Shown here: positions 1 through 11,838 of the stretch, piece by piece
Position numbering within the stretch: the first letter of the stretch is position 1
Layout: every line of letters begins with the position of its first letter
Assembly (NCBI GenBank): GCA_026874595.1
Contig: CM049317.1
Span: forward strand, 47,640,401-47,704,400
Direction of reading: 5' to 3'
DNA: 64,000 nt
Source: Sipunculus nudus
Lineage: Eukaryota > Annelida > Sipuncula > Golfingiida > Sipunculidae
Position numbers and translations under genes: made by a program
The notes under the pieces: generated by a model
Database searches by the model: none
Told to the model about the DNA's origin: nothing
Seen by the model: only the letters and a program-made list of their open reading frames with translations

Positions 1-300
1 AAATGATTGTAGGTGGCACCACCAGTTTTGTGAATGAGAAAGCCATCAAAGATGTATGAACATGCAAAATTTAAGGCACATACTCCAAACCACTCTTGAC
101 CTATGTGCACAGATGCACAACAACCAAAAACAATTTTAGGTGGTTCCACAAGTCTTGTATATGACAAAGCTATCAGAGATATACATATATGCACAAATTC
201 ACGCTAAAATATATCAAATCTCTCCTGAGAAAAAAGTAGGGACAAACACTGTGCAAAAACAATTGTAGGCAGAGGGTGACGCAAAGCCATGACATAAGCT
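1..300. repeat. Diverged copies of a ~140/280-bp tandem repeat
   Basis: This stretch holds degenerate versions of the units seen intact at 1545-2700. Recognisable pieces are a 'taggtggcaccacc' block near position 10, a 'catgcaaaatttaaggc' block near 60 and a 'gtggttccacaag' block near 140. The copies are more diverged than the downstream ones, as expected at the edge of a tandem array. No coding potential was seen. Confidence 0.6.
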
Positions 301-529
301 CACAGTTTCGCTAAAAACAAGGCTATACATACCAAGTTTTATCTCTGCATCAGGGGTAATTAAACATCAAAGTAAAGGACAACTGTAAACTAACAAAAAA
401 TTTGCAATATTATCTAAAATATCAAATATTCAGAATAATATAATTTCATTTAATAAGAAGATTTCTACTGTACTCCGACTCTAGTTCCAAATGACTCTGA
501 CTCAAAGAAGGTGGACTTGGACTTGAACC

Positions 530-761
530 TCAAGAGCTCTGACTTGGACTTGAATGGCCTCGGCTTGGACTTGCACTTGGACTCACATGGACTCTAAATA
601 GTACATCACTGGATGGAGTATCATCCATGAATGCAGCCAATGCTAAGTGATCTGATCTGTTGTAACTTGCATATGGTCTGATCCATGGCAACGTTTGCAG
701 GAATTGCAATAATTCATCACTTGAAACTGGTAATGGGGATGCAGCAAATGATGAGAGAATG
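530..761 (-). CDS. Candidate 3'-terminal coding exon, unknown product
   Basis: On the minus strand a splice-acceptor-like 'tgttgcag' ends just before position 761. It is followed by an open frame of about 76 codons that ends in TGA at 530-532. The frame enters in phase 2. The predicted peptide is not low-complexity at its start (it contains LLQFLQTLPWIRPYASYN) and becomes Ser/Pro-rich at its C-terminus. I recognise no domain, and no upstream partner exon could be joined convincingly. It could be a real last exon of a minus-strand gene whose start lies near 4.8 kb, or simply a chance open frame. Confidence 0.25.
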
Positions 762-1135
762 CTGCAACATACCCAGTGTGTCAGATTAACTGATTTTTTT
801 TTCAAAAACCTTGACCAATAATAACATTCTGATTTAGTGGTCAAAATAATGTTCTACCCTAGACTGGGTCTCTGTGACCAAGTTCTAGGTTTCAAAGGAG
901 ACTTTATCAATTTCTGACCTGCAGACAATGAGAAAGATGACAAACAAATATCCATTGCTATAGCTTAGTATGACTGAGTTTCAACAGAAGATGCAGAACT
1001 AAATATTTAACAATGAACAGTTGTCATCATATAAACCGCCTCCATTGTTTCATGCATGCTTAACTGATCAAGCACAACAATTTATTTTCCAGTTAAGAAT
1101 GCCTGACACGGACTTGCACCGAACTATCACGCAAT

Positions 1136-1382
1136 CTTCCTGGCGTCACCCAGGGTGGGTGTACCGCTCCTGAGGGTCCCGGATGTATGTCATCCCCATT
1201 GCTGGGTCTTAACACTCAGGAACCCTCAAAAGGCACACTCATGAGTGAAATATGGCTGCTGGGAACATTCTTGCCATAAAGCCTGCAGAGCATTCACCCT
1301 GGGTTCGTACCGCCTCAGCTTAGATTCGAACTCACAATCTCTCAGCTTTGAGCACTGTGCTCTACCCCTTGACCACAGGAGC
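1136..1382 (-). repeat. tRNA-derived SINE (family A, copy 1)
   Basis: Read on the minus strand, the head is tRNA-like. An A-box-like 'ggtcaaggggtagagc' is followed by a B-box-like 'gagttcgaatcta'. A family-specific body of about 180 bp follows. The same head and body recur in the opposite orientation at 48274-48560, including the blocks 'acccagggtga', 'ccagcaatgggg' and 'cctgggtgac'. It interrupts the satellite-like array. There is no open frame, and it is presumably mobilised in trans by a LINE. Confidence 0.7.
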
Positions 1383-1544
1383 AAGTGGCATAGAAAATTT
1401 TAAGCTGACCTGACTTGGTTATCATGAAACTAGAATACGGGTAGTCGACAAGCGACTACGTGTATCCGCCTAAATCAGAGTGGAACGGGTGAAGTGAGGC
1501 ATGGATTAAGTGGCAAGGGGAAATAGAGTGAAGTGTTGCATATT

Positions 1545-2700
1545 AGCATGGATGTCTGCAGCCAAATTGTGTATGAAGGTTGCCCCCCCACCACAAAATC
1601 CAGAAAGCCGTATCAGTTGTATACATATGCAAAATTTAAGGCAGATAAGTCAAACCACTACATGTATATGAGTGATTTTAGCCCGTGGCAGACAATCAGA
1701 GGGACGCTGAGCAAAAATGGTTGCAGGTGACGGCACCAGTTTTGCGTATGAAAAAGAGCTATGTGAGAACTATACACATGCAAAACTTTGGCCCAATCGG
1801 TCAAACGGTTCCCAAGATATGAGCTTGGATGTCTGCTGCATAAACTAGAATGCAGGTGGCTCCACCTGTCATAAAATCATGAGAGCTGTCGGGGATGTAT
1901 AAACCTGCAAAATTTTAGCCAGATATGTCAAACCACTGCCGAGATATAAGTGATTTTATCCCATGGCATACAAACAGACAGGAGCTGTGAAAAAATGGCT
2001 GCAGGTGGCGCCACCAGTTTTGCGTATGTTATAAAAATCCCCAACGGCTACATTTGTGCAAAAAATTTTTCCTGATCGGTCAAACGGTTCCTGAGATATG
2101 AGCTTGGATGTCTGCAGCGTAAACGTGAATGTAGGTGGCGCCACCTGTCACAAAAACAGAAAAGCTATCCAGGATGTATACGCATGCCAAATTTCAGGTG
2201 AATTAGTCAAGTCACTGCAGAGATACGAGTGATTTTAACCTAAGGCAGACAAACAGATGGACACTGTGCAAACATGGTTGCAGGTGGCGCCACCATTTTT
2301 TGTGTATGTTATAAAGCTCTCAAAGGGCTACATTTGTGCAAAAAAATTTTCCTGATCGGTCAAACGGTTCCCGAGATATGAGCTTGGATGTCTGCAGCGT
2401 AAACGTGAATGTAGGTGGCGCCACCTGTCACAAAATCAGAAAAGCTATCCAGGATGTATACCCATGCCAAATTTCAGGTGAATTAGTCAAGTCGCTGCAG
2501 AGATATGAGTGATTTTAACCCAAGGCAGACGAACAGATGGACACTGTGCAAACATGGTTGCAGGTGGCGCCACCATTTTTTGTGTATGTTATAAAGCTCT
2601 CCAAGGGCTACATTTGTGCGAAAAAATTTTCCTGATTCGTAAAACGGTTCCCGAGATATGTGGGTTTATGTGTGGAAACAGACGCACAAACGGACGCAGA
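1545..2700 (+). repeat. ~280-bp dimeric tandem array with GGTGGCGCCACC palindromes
   Basis: The block 'caggtggcgccacc' (one copy mutated) recurs at about 1723, 2002, 2281 and 2561, a period of 279-280 bp. A second, related block starting 'taggtggcgccacct' lies roughly halfway through each unit (for example near 2132 and 2412). The unit is therefore a dimer of two ~140-bp half-units. Units 2 to 4 are far more alike than the first. The short open frames here carry tandem-repeat signatures and are not considered genes. Confidence 0.85.
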
Positions 2701-2760
2701 GCGCAGAGGAAAGGTCAGAGGTCAAAACAAAATCGGGGCGCAGCAGTTCACATGTGACCC

Positions 2761-3517
2761 GAACATAATCCCGGGTTTCCTAAAATTCCGCCCAGCGGTT
2801 ACGACAGAGTTCTCCGGAAACCTACGCGGCGGCGGCGTGCAGCTGAAAACATAGTATCCGCAAAACTCTGTTTTGGCGGATACAATTACTAATAGGGAAT
2901 TCCTGCCCTGGGAAATATTCCCTTCTGGGAATTACCACACTGGGAAATACTCATTTGCTGGGAAATTGAAAAACGTGGCCCTTGGGGTCATGACGCTCAG
3001 CTGACTAGCATGACATTTAAGCCTTATATTTACAACAGGTTTCTATCTAAAAGCCAAATTGAGATTGACCTTATAAATATATGATTAAAGCTATGCCCAA
3101 AAGTTCTCTGTCTGACATATGTCTGAGTACATGTTACAACATATATATATTAGGGTGTGACTGAAACAAACTGGATATTTCTAAATGTAACAATTACTGT
3201 GAAATTGTCTCTTCTGTTAAGTTCTGTAGGGAATTTATAAAACATATTATAACAATGTTTTTTTTGCCAAGGGTCAAACTTTTCATGAAAAAGACAAAAC
3301 TAATAACCTAATTTGAATTGTTTCTCTATAAAACCACCAAACATTAAGGATATGAAGTTTTCTTAACCCCCAGTAAAAAGAAAATGTGCTGTTTTATTTT
3401 CCCATTAAAATTTAAAGTCAATCTATGTGCATGTGTTTGACACAAGATTCATTTTTATTCAAACTTTTGGGTAAAGATTTTAAGTTGAACCCACTTGCCC
3501 AGTCAGACAAGTATATA
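2761..3517. other. AT-rich intergenic stretch
   Basis: It begins with a short GC-rich tail of the array that contains 'cggcggcggcgtgc'. A small near-repeat 'ctgggaaat' occurs about three times near 2905-2965. The rest is AT-rich with no supported feature. Confidence 0.5.
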
Positions 3518-3711
3518 CAGTGAAAACTCATTGTGCCGAACTCGCTTAAGTCGAATACCCCGCTTACTAGTATGTAGAAGTTAATTACAGACTTGATATT
3601 CCAGACAACTCTAGTTAAATTATTACCAAATAAAACTCACTTGTGTCGAACCTCAGATGTGTCAAAGTTTTCTTAGGGTCCCTTCGACTTCGACACAACC
3701 AGGTTTCACTG
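3518..3711. mobile_element. pogo/Tigger-type MITE, 194 bp
   Basis: The element starts CAGTGAAAACTCATTGTGCC and ends with the inverted complement of a sequence beginning CAGTGAAACCTGGTTGTGTC. The terminal inverted repeats match at roughly 23 of 27 positions. Both ends are flanked by TA (3516-3517 and 3712-3713), the target duplication expected for Tc1/mariner-pogo elements. There is no room for a transposase, so it is a non-autonomous element. Confidence 0.85.
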
Positions 3712-4680
3712 TATATATAAGATGTGTGACTTTTGCCAGTTTTGGTCGTGAAACCATCATTTTCTGAAATCTTCAGTTGCCCATGGCAAGTGGTTAACCA
3801 TTAATAATGAGCTCTGGCTTACATAATATAAACATAAAATGTGGTTAGCAGATGTCATCATCAACATATGGATGATCACCAGAAACTAGTATTATAAATG
3901 GCTCCATACCTGGAACCTGCAAGGCTGTAACCAGGAAAAAGGCGTTGCCTCCATCACATTTTGAAACCACAAGAAAGAAAAAATAACTAAACCACAGCTA
4001 ACCATGACTGATATAGTGATATTATGGGTATTTATCTTTATAAATGTGGATGAATTAGAACAGATTTAAGAACAAGAAGGCTAACTGATGCGACTGATGT
4101 CTTTGTTTACATGACAAAAATCTGTCAAATCACTGCTGTGTGGTTGTCCGGTACAATGTCAAGGTCGGTCATGAAACCGCCACATATTGCGGCCACAACC
4201 TAGAATTTTACCAAAATCATTGAAGCTCATCGATTCAAAAGAAAGACACGGGCAGTGATTCTTGCAAGCGCTGTGTATTCTGATTTTCAGACTTAATGAT
4301 TCAATATAAAGCGAGATATCTTTGAAAATTTGGCACGAATTTCTGCGACGCCATAGACATCTACCGATCACCTGTGCCGTGCTGGAGGATATTTATAGAA
4401 TTTTCCAGTATTTCATAATCTGCTGTGCTCCGAAATCCAAGACATCACAGTGTTTACTGTCCATTAATAGTAAATTCTATGTTCCAGGGATTTTATTGTT
4501 AAAGTTTCTTCAAAATTTACACCAATATTTGACTAACTACCTCATGAATGAGGAAGCAACTCCATTGTTTTGATCCTGGGCATTCGCAATGTGGAAACCA
4601 AACAACACCAAAACATAGGAACTATGGCGATGACATCGGGCGCTCCAGGAAATTTGAGGAGCTGATAGTCCCTGAAAACA
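3712..4680. other. Intergenic stretch without supported gene
   Basis: Short open frames exist on both strands around 4159-4573. They show no recognisable domain and no convincing splice structure, and I treat them as chance. Confidence 0.4.
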
Positions 4681-4703
4681 CACACACACATCAAGTAACA
4701 TAC

Positions 4704-4820
4704 CTGCTCTTGAGAGTGCTTGTTTTCAATATGTTTCATTGGCCCCGTGTCGAAATGTTCATCTTTTTCGCCTTCCCGGTGAGCCGAGAGCGCCATTTGA
4801 GACCATTTTGCTGCGTTCAC
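4704..4820 (-). CDS. Candidate first coding exon, unknown product
   Basis: On the minus strand an ATG at 4818-4820 opens 39 codons that end exactly at a consensus donor CAG|GTATGT (phase 0). Upstream on the same strand lie an E-box CAGCTG, an octamer-like ATTTGCAT and a GGGGCGG box within about 60 bp, so a promoter is plausible. The peptide is hydrophilic and unrecognised. The plus strand is also open here, which weakens the case. No downstream exon with matching phase was identified with confidence. Confidence 0.25.
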
Positions 4821-6365
4821 TACTGAATATGCAAATCAGCTGTCCCTGTCACCGCCCCAACATAGAAATGACATAAACAAACCCTATTGTAACCATTGAC
4901 GAATTGCCAGGCAACAAATGGAATGATTAATTAATTTATATGATTAAACTGAGGGGAAAATGTACACTGATTACGGAAATAGCCAGTACAACCGATATGC
5001 GTCACATATTTTGACCAAGCGGGTACAACGGAACGTCCAAAAGCTAAACGTTGATTGGTTGTTATGACCTCCAAGGTAAACAGCTGGTACATAGACACAC
5101 GTGCACTGGAAGAGATGTAAACATAACCCAGATAAACTCCAGTGCTTGCACCATGTGGCCTTGTACTAAACCCAGGCCAGCATCAGAGATGTGCAGCGTG
5201 CGCAGTTTGTTTACGCGCTTCCTGGTTACATCATATTTCGCAACGTTGCTATTTTCAAACGTGAACTGTTGTTCTTTGTGATTTTAATGAAAATGAATAA
5301 AAGAAGGAGCCTTTGTATACTTATTGGTTTCGAGATATCCTATATGTCTACAAGGTTTTTTATTTTAATTACTCAAACCCCTGCCCGTCAAATGCGTCAT
5401 TCAGTTTGAATTTAAGTTTATCTTAAACGTAAGAAAATTAAAATTGCCATGATTTATAATGATAACATTATACATATAATAATATACTTGTTTCATTCGC
5501 TCATTGTTTTATTTTCCAGTAGCAAGTTCATCCAGCATTATAATGCAATGGATTATTTACGCCATTTGTGTATATATTATAAATACGATTCAACATTTTT
5601 TTATTCAACACAAGTGATAAAAACGCATGGTATTTTTTCTAATTACCTGCAAAAACTATATGGCCTATATTTACTACATATTTTTGTCTTTAAAATGTGT
5701 ATGTCATCAAACTGAACTGTATTGCTTATATACGGTAAGTATAGGCAATATTTCTATCTGTAAAGCCCATAGATGAAGTGATAAGGGCTGAATGTTATTA
5801 TATTTTGTTAAACTCAACCCCAATCTAACTCCCCCCCCCACGGAGCTTATATAAGGCTTTTTACATGTGCCCGGTCCAAAAGTTAAATATATAGATGCAT
5901 AAATATGTTACATTACTTAAATACATCTGCTGTAATTAATCACATGACCTTATTGCACTGCAAGGGTTTTTTATATAGAGATTAAAAGTGAAATGATTAG
6001 GATAATAACTATAATGGTAGTCCTGTAACTGCTCAGTATACACAAAATGACAGACTTTTACATTGTATTAGCCCAGATAATATTGGCTACTAATAATTTG
6101 AGTTCTTCTTTTATTAAAGCTGACAGCTATTTCGGAAAGTTGTCAAACTTTCTGCTCCCATCAGCGTGTATACAGTACATATAGTAAGACCCTCATAAAT
6201 AAGGCGGACCGACATCGCGCGACGTTGTTAGTGCTGTACTGGTCATTGGGACAGCCCCGGAACCAGCGAAAGTCGGCCGATGTTGCATGCAATAATACGT
6301 TCAAGAGATATAATGAGTAATGACATAGTAGCATATTTCATATGTCCTTTAAATAACTGTGTACA

Positions 6366-6404
<39 letters not shown>

Positions 6405-8380
6405 GATGACCAAGTGGACTTAAACTGTATATAATTTGTAAACGATTTGTATATAATATTATTTTAATCATCTTTGTGACAAATTTCGGCTTCCAAAGAG
6501 ATAAAAAAAATCATTGAATTAATAGGCTATTCGTAGATTTTTCGTAAAATTATGCCAAATTCTGCCTTATTGATGGGGAAAATACGGAAAATACCCCCTT
6601 ACGACACACTTGGCATCGTCCCCATGACATTAGGTCCACGTCTTTTTTTCCGAGGTGTAGCTTTAGAAAAATTGAGGATTTGCCACCAACATCAATAATC
6701 TATATATTAAATGACAATGGCCTGTCTTTTCTGCCTATTCACTTACCATCAGTCATATTTTTAGTAAAAAAATATTTTGTCTTGTCTGTCTTCGCAGTTT
6801 ACAGTACCATACATTATACATATAGCATAGTGCCAGTGTTTGGACACGTCCGAGGGACTTTAATTGCGTATGTGCGGGAGGGCCTATTGGCAGACGAGTC
6901 GACGTGGATTAAAATCATTGTGAGTCCATTATACCCGGGGTCACAAGGCTTTGAGGATGAAATAGATTATTCAACAGTTTAACAGGTTATGGTTGGCGTA
7001 GCCATTATGAGAGGTGGTATTTAAAAAAAATGTTTTAAATGTTATTGTCATAATCTCAGCCATAACTGAAGGTGTTGGTCGATTATTTGTTCCAGTCTGT
7101 CACCAGTAGGGGCCTTCAAAGGCATGGCATATCCAAAATTTCGGACTGGTTGGAGGGGTCACTCTGAATCGCTGCATACACCCCAGAATTGTGTGGAAAT
7201 AAAGAGACCCATGGTGTTCGATTTATCAAAATTTACTAATTATTCTTTTTAAAGAGGCTGAAGCGCACTATTTTATAGTGATGTAGTGGTGTCCCATTGT
7301 GGTAAAATAGTGCACTACAGATATCTTGAATGACCTGGTGTAGTTTGATAGAGGCGCTGCAGTCGCCTTTTGAAACAAGGGACCCATGGGTCACGGCGCT
7401 CAGCTGATTGTGATTGGACTATAAATGTTTCTCCACTGTGATATTATATCGAGTCGATAAAGCTAATGAATATCATGGACATGTTTGGCTATTATAAAGA
7501 AATGTAATGTAATATGTTAGTAAAAGATAAATGAAATTACCTGACTGATGGATTAATAGAGTAAAATATAGTGGTTTATTTTTTATTTATTTAGGAGGGG
7601 TTGAAAATTGTGATATATTTAAGCAAATATGAATGCAATGACAGCAGTAATAAGCAGTAGTAGAATGATGATAAGGCTATTTGTTGAAGGATCTAAAGTG
7701 TATGGTAGTCTGCAAGCTTTCAATTTGACAGATATGATGTTATGACTAACTATGCTGATGAAGTGATTTATGAATTTGTGACTGTATGACACAATATCTC
7801 TTTAGTCTTGACTAGGTACATTATTGTGATGCCCACTATGCCTACATATTACACAATATTGACATAATTTCTGGCATGTACATATGTACCTATTGACGAA
7901 TAGTTATACAAAATATTAAAGTATGAATATATCTGATTCATCTTGCTCTTGCTTACTGAGGCTGACTTTGGGATGGGGTTCAGAGAAGGGAAAAGTGAGG
8001 GCAGCACGAAGGTGGATGTAGAAATATTCTATTGTAATGTTTTTCATTTATATAAGAATATGAAAAGCTAAGAGGAAAGGGGCCCTCCTACTTGGTTATA
8101 GTAAAGTTCTAAATATATGATTGCAAACTAATACTCTGACAAGACTGTCATGAAGAAAAGCAGTAACAATTATGAGATACTGTGATGCATATGAAAACTT
8201 ACAGATGGACAGGCAAGTGGAAAGAATGGACTAATACCTTTATTTCACTTTCAAGGGAATAATGCATTTAAGTTTATATATAAGCCTATTTTTTTAGCAT
8301 ATCCACTTTTTCCATTAAGAAGTTTTTATCTGAATCATTTTTAATTTACAGGTTTTATTGATTTTTAATAAAAAAACTGA
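4821..8380. other. AT-rich intergenic DNA
   Basis: No gene is supported. It contains an (AAT)n run near 6366-6403. A short self-complementary stretch near 7265-7315 ('cactattttatagtg' with 'aaaatagtgcacta') is also present. The 100-codon open frame at 6680-6982 shows no domain, no splice context and unremarkable composition, and I do not call it a gene. Confidence 0.5.
6366..6403. repeat. (AAT)n microsatellite
   Basis: About twelve uninterrupted AAT/TAA triplets. Confidence 0.95.
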
Positions 8381-8387
8381 AAATATA

Positions 8388-8513
8388 AGTAAAAATATTA
8401 GAATTGTTGCAAAAGTTGCAATCATAATATATACAGAGTAAAAAACAACTGAAACTATAAGTTAAAATATTTCAATTGTTGCAAAAGTTGCAATCATTAT
8501 ATATCCAGAGTGT
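8388..8513. repeat. Tandem duplication, 72-bp period
   Basis: The block containing 'gttgcaaaagttgcaatcat' occurs at 8406 and again at 8478, with the surrounding sequence also matching ('aatattagaattgttgc' against 'aatatttcaattgttgc', and 'atatacagagt' against 'atatccagagt'). It is two adjacent diverged copies. Confidence 0.8.
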
Positions 8514-9252
8514 AGCTCATATTGGGTCATATTATGCATACACATATATTTTATTATTTTTAAATCATAAATGTTTAAACTGAATTTAAAAGAAAATAAT
8601 GCCACAACATGGAATCTACAAGAATATTCCTTGAATCACTATTAAAAAGTTTTGCACATTGGAGTTTTCAGTACATGCTTAATTTTATTCACCAAAATAA
8701 AATAAAAGATTCAGTAAATTTGATAAAATAAAACATCTTTTCAAATAAAGTATACACACTGTTGGTTGAATGAGGGACAAACAATATCATTGTGCTAATT
8801 ACTATCCCAGTTTTAATTTATTACTGGAATTAATAGTCAATTTCACACCTGGTGAAGTTTTCACTCTTCTGAAGTAAGGAATTACTTATCTGATGAACAT
8901 CCACACTTTCATAGCAATACACCACTTTGTGGACACAATTAATGTACACTTTAATCATTTAATTGAAACCCTGGTGGTACAATACAAAATCTTAAATGTA
9001 GCATAGCCTAGAATAAGAATGAATCAAATACAGAAAATAATAACATTCATCTAGTTTATGCACCATCTGGGGGGGGGGGGGGGGTGCAGGGCAGAGGGGA
9101 AGCCTGCTGGTAGTGGCCAAGCTGAGCCAAGGCAAGCTGCCTGGTGCGGGTTACATAATGCAAGTGAAGGCTGTACTACTAGGTGGGCTAGATGTAAACA
9201 ACACTTGACATGGTGTATGAAAACGTGAATAAAAGCTATTCTTTCCAATCAA

Positions 9253-9483
9253 TTTCTTTGAAATTTCTGATTTCAAAAGATTAAATCCTTATTAATATAT
9301 GCTGTGAAAATTAAATCAACAGTGCTTACAGGGAAAAAAACGTGCCATTGCCAAAGTTAGACAAAATTTAAGGTATTGATTTTTTATTTATGCTAATAAC
9401 TTGAAAAATTTGCAAAATTCAGGTCTAAGTTTGGGTAAACAATTGAATCTTGATTAAATAAAGTTATATTCCTGAAAAAAGTC
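9253..9483. repeat. Dispersed direct repeat, copy 1 (~230 bp)
   Basis: This copy matches 9947-10173 over its length. It shares the blocks 'gattaaatcctta', 'gctgtgaaaattaaatc', 'aaaaaaacgtgcc' and 'caaaatttaaggta'. It is non-coding and probably part of an uncharacterised mobile element. Confidence 0.75.
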
Positions 9484-9946
9484 TCTAGGTTCAGCAATTC
9501 TCATGTTAGGTGAGTAAATATATTTCCTGATTTTTTTTTTAAATTGCATTGTATTTTGGCCCATAACTTCAAAATAATATCAAATACTGACCTAATTTTT
9601 GTGTATGTTCATAGAAAATGTATGAAAGAATGTGAATACTAAATATGATAAAAATCAGATCAGTGGTTTTGATATTAGGCAGCCTTGAAGTGTAACAATG
9701 GCTTTTTTTTATGGAAAACGGAGGTTTTTCCTTAATATCTCAAAGGAACAAAGTCCTAATGACCCAATTTTCGGTATGGTAGGAGATTTTTGGGACATCT
9801 AACATTATGCCAACAGCCTGGGGAGCATAGAGATGTGCACTGAATGACCTACAGTCATTAAAGTGGACTGCTTGACAATGTAAGGGAATACAACAAGAGC
9901 CTCCAAAAAAATTCAATAACTAGCCTAATTTTGCAGCTTTTATTTT

Positions 9947-10173
9947 CAAATTTCAGATTTTAACAGATTAAATCCTTATGTGTACATGCTGTGAAAATTA
10001 AATCCACAGTACTTACAGGAAAAAAACGTGCCGTGGCCAAAGTTGGGCAAAATTTAAGGTACCAATTTTATATTTTTGCCAATATTTAAAAAAAATTAAC
10101 AGATTTTGATCTAATTTTTGGTATACAATTAAATTTTGATTAATTAAAGTTGTATTACTGAAAAAAAAGTCCC
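9947..10173. repeat. Dispersed direct repeat, copy 2 (~230 bp)
   Basis: This is the second copy of the 9253-9483 repeat. It is followed immediately by a 'gacagacggacggacgg' tract and the sequence 'ccacgactatagctcagatgac', which contains a short near-palindrome (gactatag...cttatagtc). Confidence 0.75.
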
Positions 10174-10744
10174 GGACAGACAGACGGACGGACGGACGAC
10201 GGACAATGGACCACGACTATAGCTCAGATGACTTATAGTCAGCTGAGCTAAAAACTAAGTAAAATGTCATAGAATTTCGGCGAAAATTTGTCAAGATCAA
10301 AACGCGCATGAATATCCGAAGGGTGTCCCACTGGCCACGGGGGAGATGCGTGAAAAAAGTCTTGATCTAGTGACCATCATCAGTTATATTATAATATAAT
10401 ATTCTTATTTTGTTATTTTAATTATTTATATATCTTTATCCCGGATTACTTCTTCAGAATATACTGATCTTCCACAAAGCCCTGACAGTAATTGAAATTT
10501 CAAACATAATCAAATGGCATGACAGTATTATATACAAAACAATACAACATATATGTGCAGAACATTGTAACTAAATATATCATATATTGTTAGTATCTGT
10601 ACTATAGTATGACTATTATTAAGAGTTTTTTTTTTTAAAGAATGTTATTCAGAAATCCGTAGGGTGACCCATTCAGGTTATTAACTATGTTCATAACATT
10701 GTATGATATAAGGGCAGAGAGACCACAAGTGCTGTGTGTGCAAA

Positions 10745-10945
10745 ATTGACTGGGGCCTGGGCAGTCGAGGGGTAAAACGCTCGGCTCTCTCCGCTGGCGC
10801 CACGGGTTCGATCACCGGTTTTGCTATGAGAGTGGGTTGTAGTTGCCCGTCAAAGGCCGGTAGATTTCTCCGGGTTCTCTGGTTTCCTCCACCCATACAG
10901 ACTACCGGACGCCATTATCGGACCCATGGAGTGCCTTGATTAGTT
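10745..10945 (+). repeat. tRNA-derived SINE (family B)
   Basis: The tRNA-like head contains an A-box-like 'gggcagtcgaggggtaaaac' and a good B-box 'gggttcgatcacc', spaced as in a tRNA gene. It is followed by a 3' body of about 130 bp. It differs from the SINEs at 1136, 26309 and 48274. It is too diverged to fold as a functional tRNA gene, so it is called a SINE. Confidence 0.65.
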
Positions 10946-11235
10946 ATAATAGCTATTTATATAATACACGTAAAATAAATAAGTTTATATAGTGTTGTTG
11001 GTTTTTCTTTACTTACTGGTATTCTTAAAGCATATTTAATGTCAACATGCACCCCTTGTATAAAGAGGTAAGGGATTTATTGCTATTTTGTCAAGGGATC
11101 AAAGAATATTGCTAATATAATAAAAACAGTGTCTCCAGTCATTCCCGGCACACTTATTACCTGTGCCATGGTGTTGAGACCCCTTTTGTAAGACCCTGCG
11201 TCCGCCCCTAGTATGTATATATACTTATCCTGTTG

Positions 11236-11838
11236 AGTAGATGTACGGACCGGGCCGCCTTGAGAGGTCCGGCCCATAATTTTGTGCTGGACAGTACCGG
11301 ACCGGACCGGCAACACAAAATACCGGACCGTCTACCCCCTGGACCGGACCGGCCCGGACCGACCGTTCTGAAATTTAATTGTTTGTGGTATTGCTGAATT
11401 TCTTTCATGTGAGAAGTTTCAACCTGAAGCCCTTGTTTTGAACAATGTGCTTGTGTTTGTAGGTAGTTAATACGTTAAGACTCCTTAACCACAATAAATG
11501 TACTAGAACCACATGTAGAAATTTCGTTTCGAGCAAGATGTTAATTCCAGCTATAGTTCAGACATAGACTTTCATTGTCTATCAAGCGGGTTGATGGAGT
11601 AAACTGGTTTATTTACTTAATAATAATAATAATTAATATTTTTTTTTTGCCTCAGCTTGTATAATCTTATTATTCATCTTGTCATAATTATATTTTTATT
11701 TTCAATTTAAAACAGTTAAATGATTAATAGTTATGAGATAAATTGACCGGACCGACTGGACCGGTCAAGCCTTAGTACCGGACCGTCTACAGCTGGACCG
11801 GACCAGCACCGGACCGCTGTGGTGATGGACCGGACCTC
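11236..11838. mobile_element. Possible hAT-like element with GGACCGG subterminal repeats
   Basis: Two clusters rich in the motif CCGGACC / GGTCCGG lie at 11248-11365 and 11745-11838. Each contains five or more copies in both orientations. Between them is about 380 bp of AT-rich DNA with no such motif. Clustered short repeats near both ends are typical of hAT elements, where transposase binds. I could not fix terminal inverted repeats or a target duplication, so the boundaries and the class are uncertain. It could also be an unrelated GC-rich repeat. Confidence 0.35.

Noticed and set aside
4548-4826. 92-codon plus-strand open frame
   Set aside because: It is antisense to a minus-strand frame with a better donor site, and the plus-strand frame has no supporting signal.
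6680-6982. 100-codon open frame
   Set aside because: No recognisable domain and no supporting signals in AT-rich intergenic DNA.
10736-10939. Open frames and a possible tRNA gene
   Set aside because: The A- and B-box signals fit a SINE head. The sequence does not form a complete tRNA cloverleaf and is followed by a SINE body.
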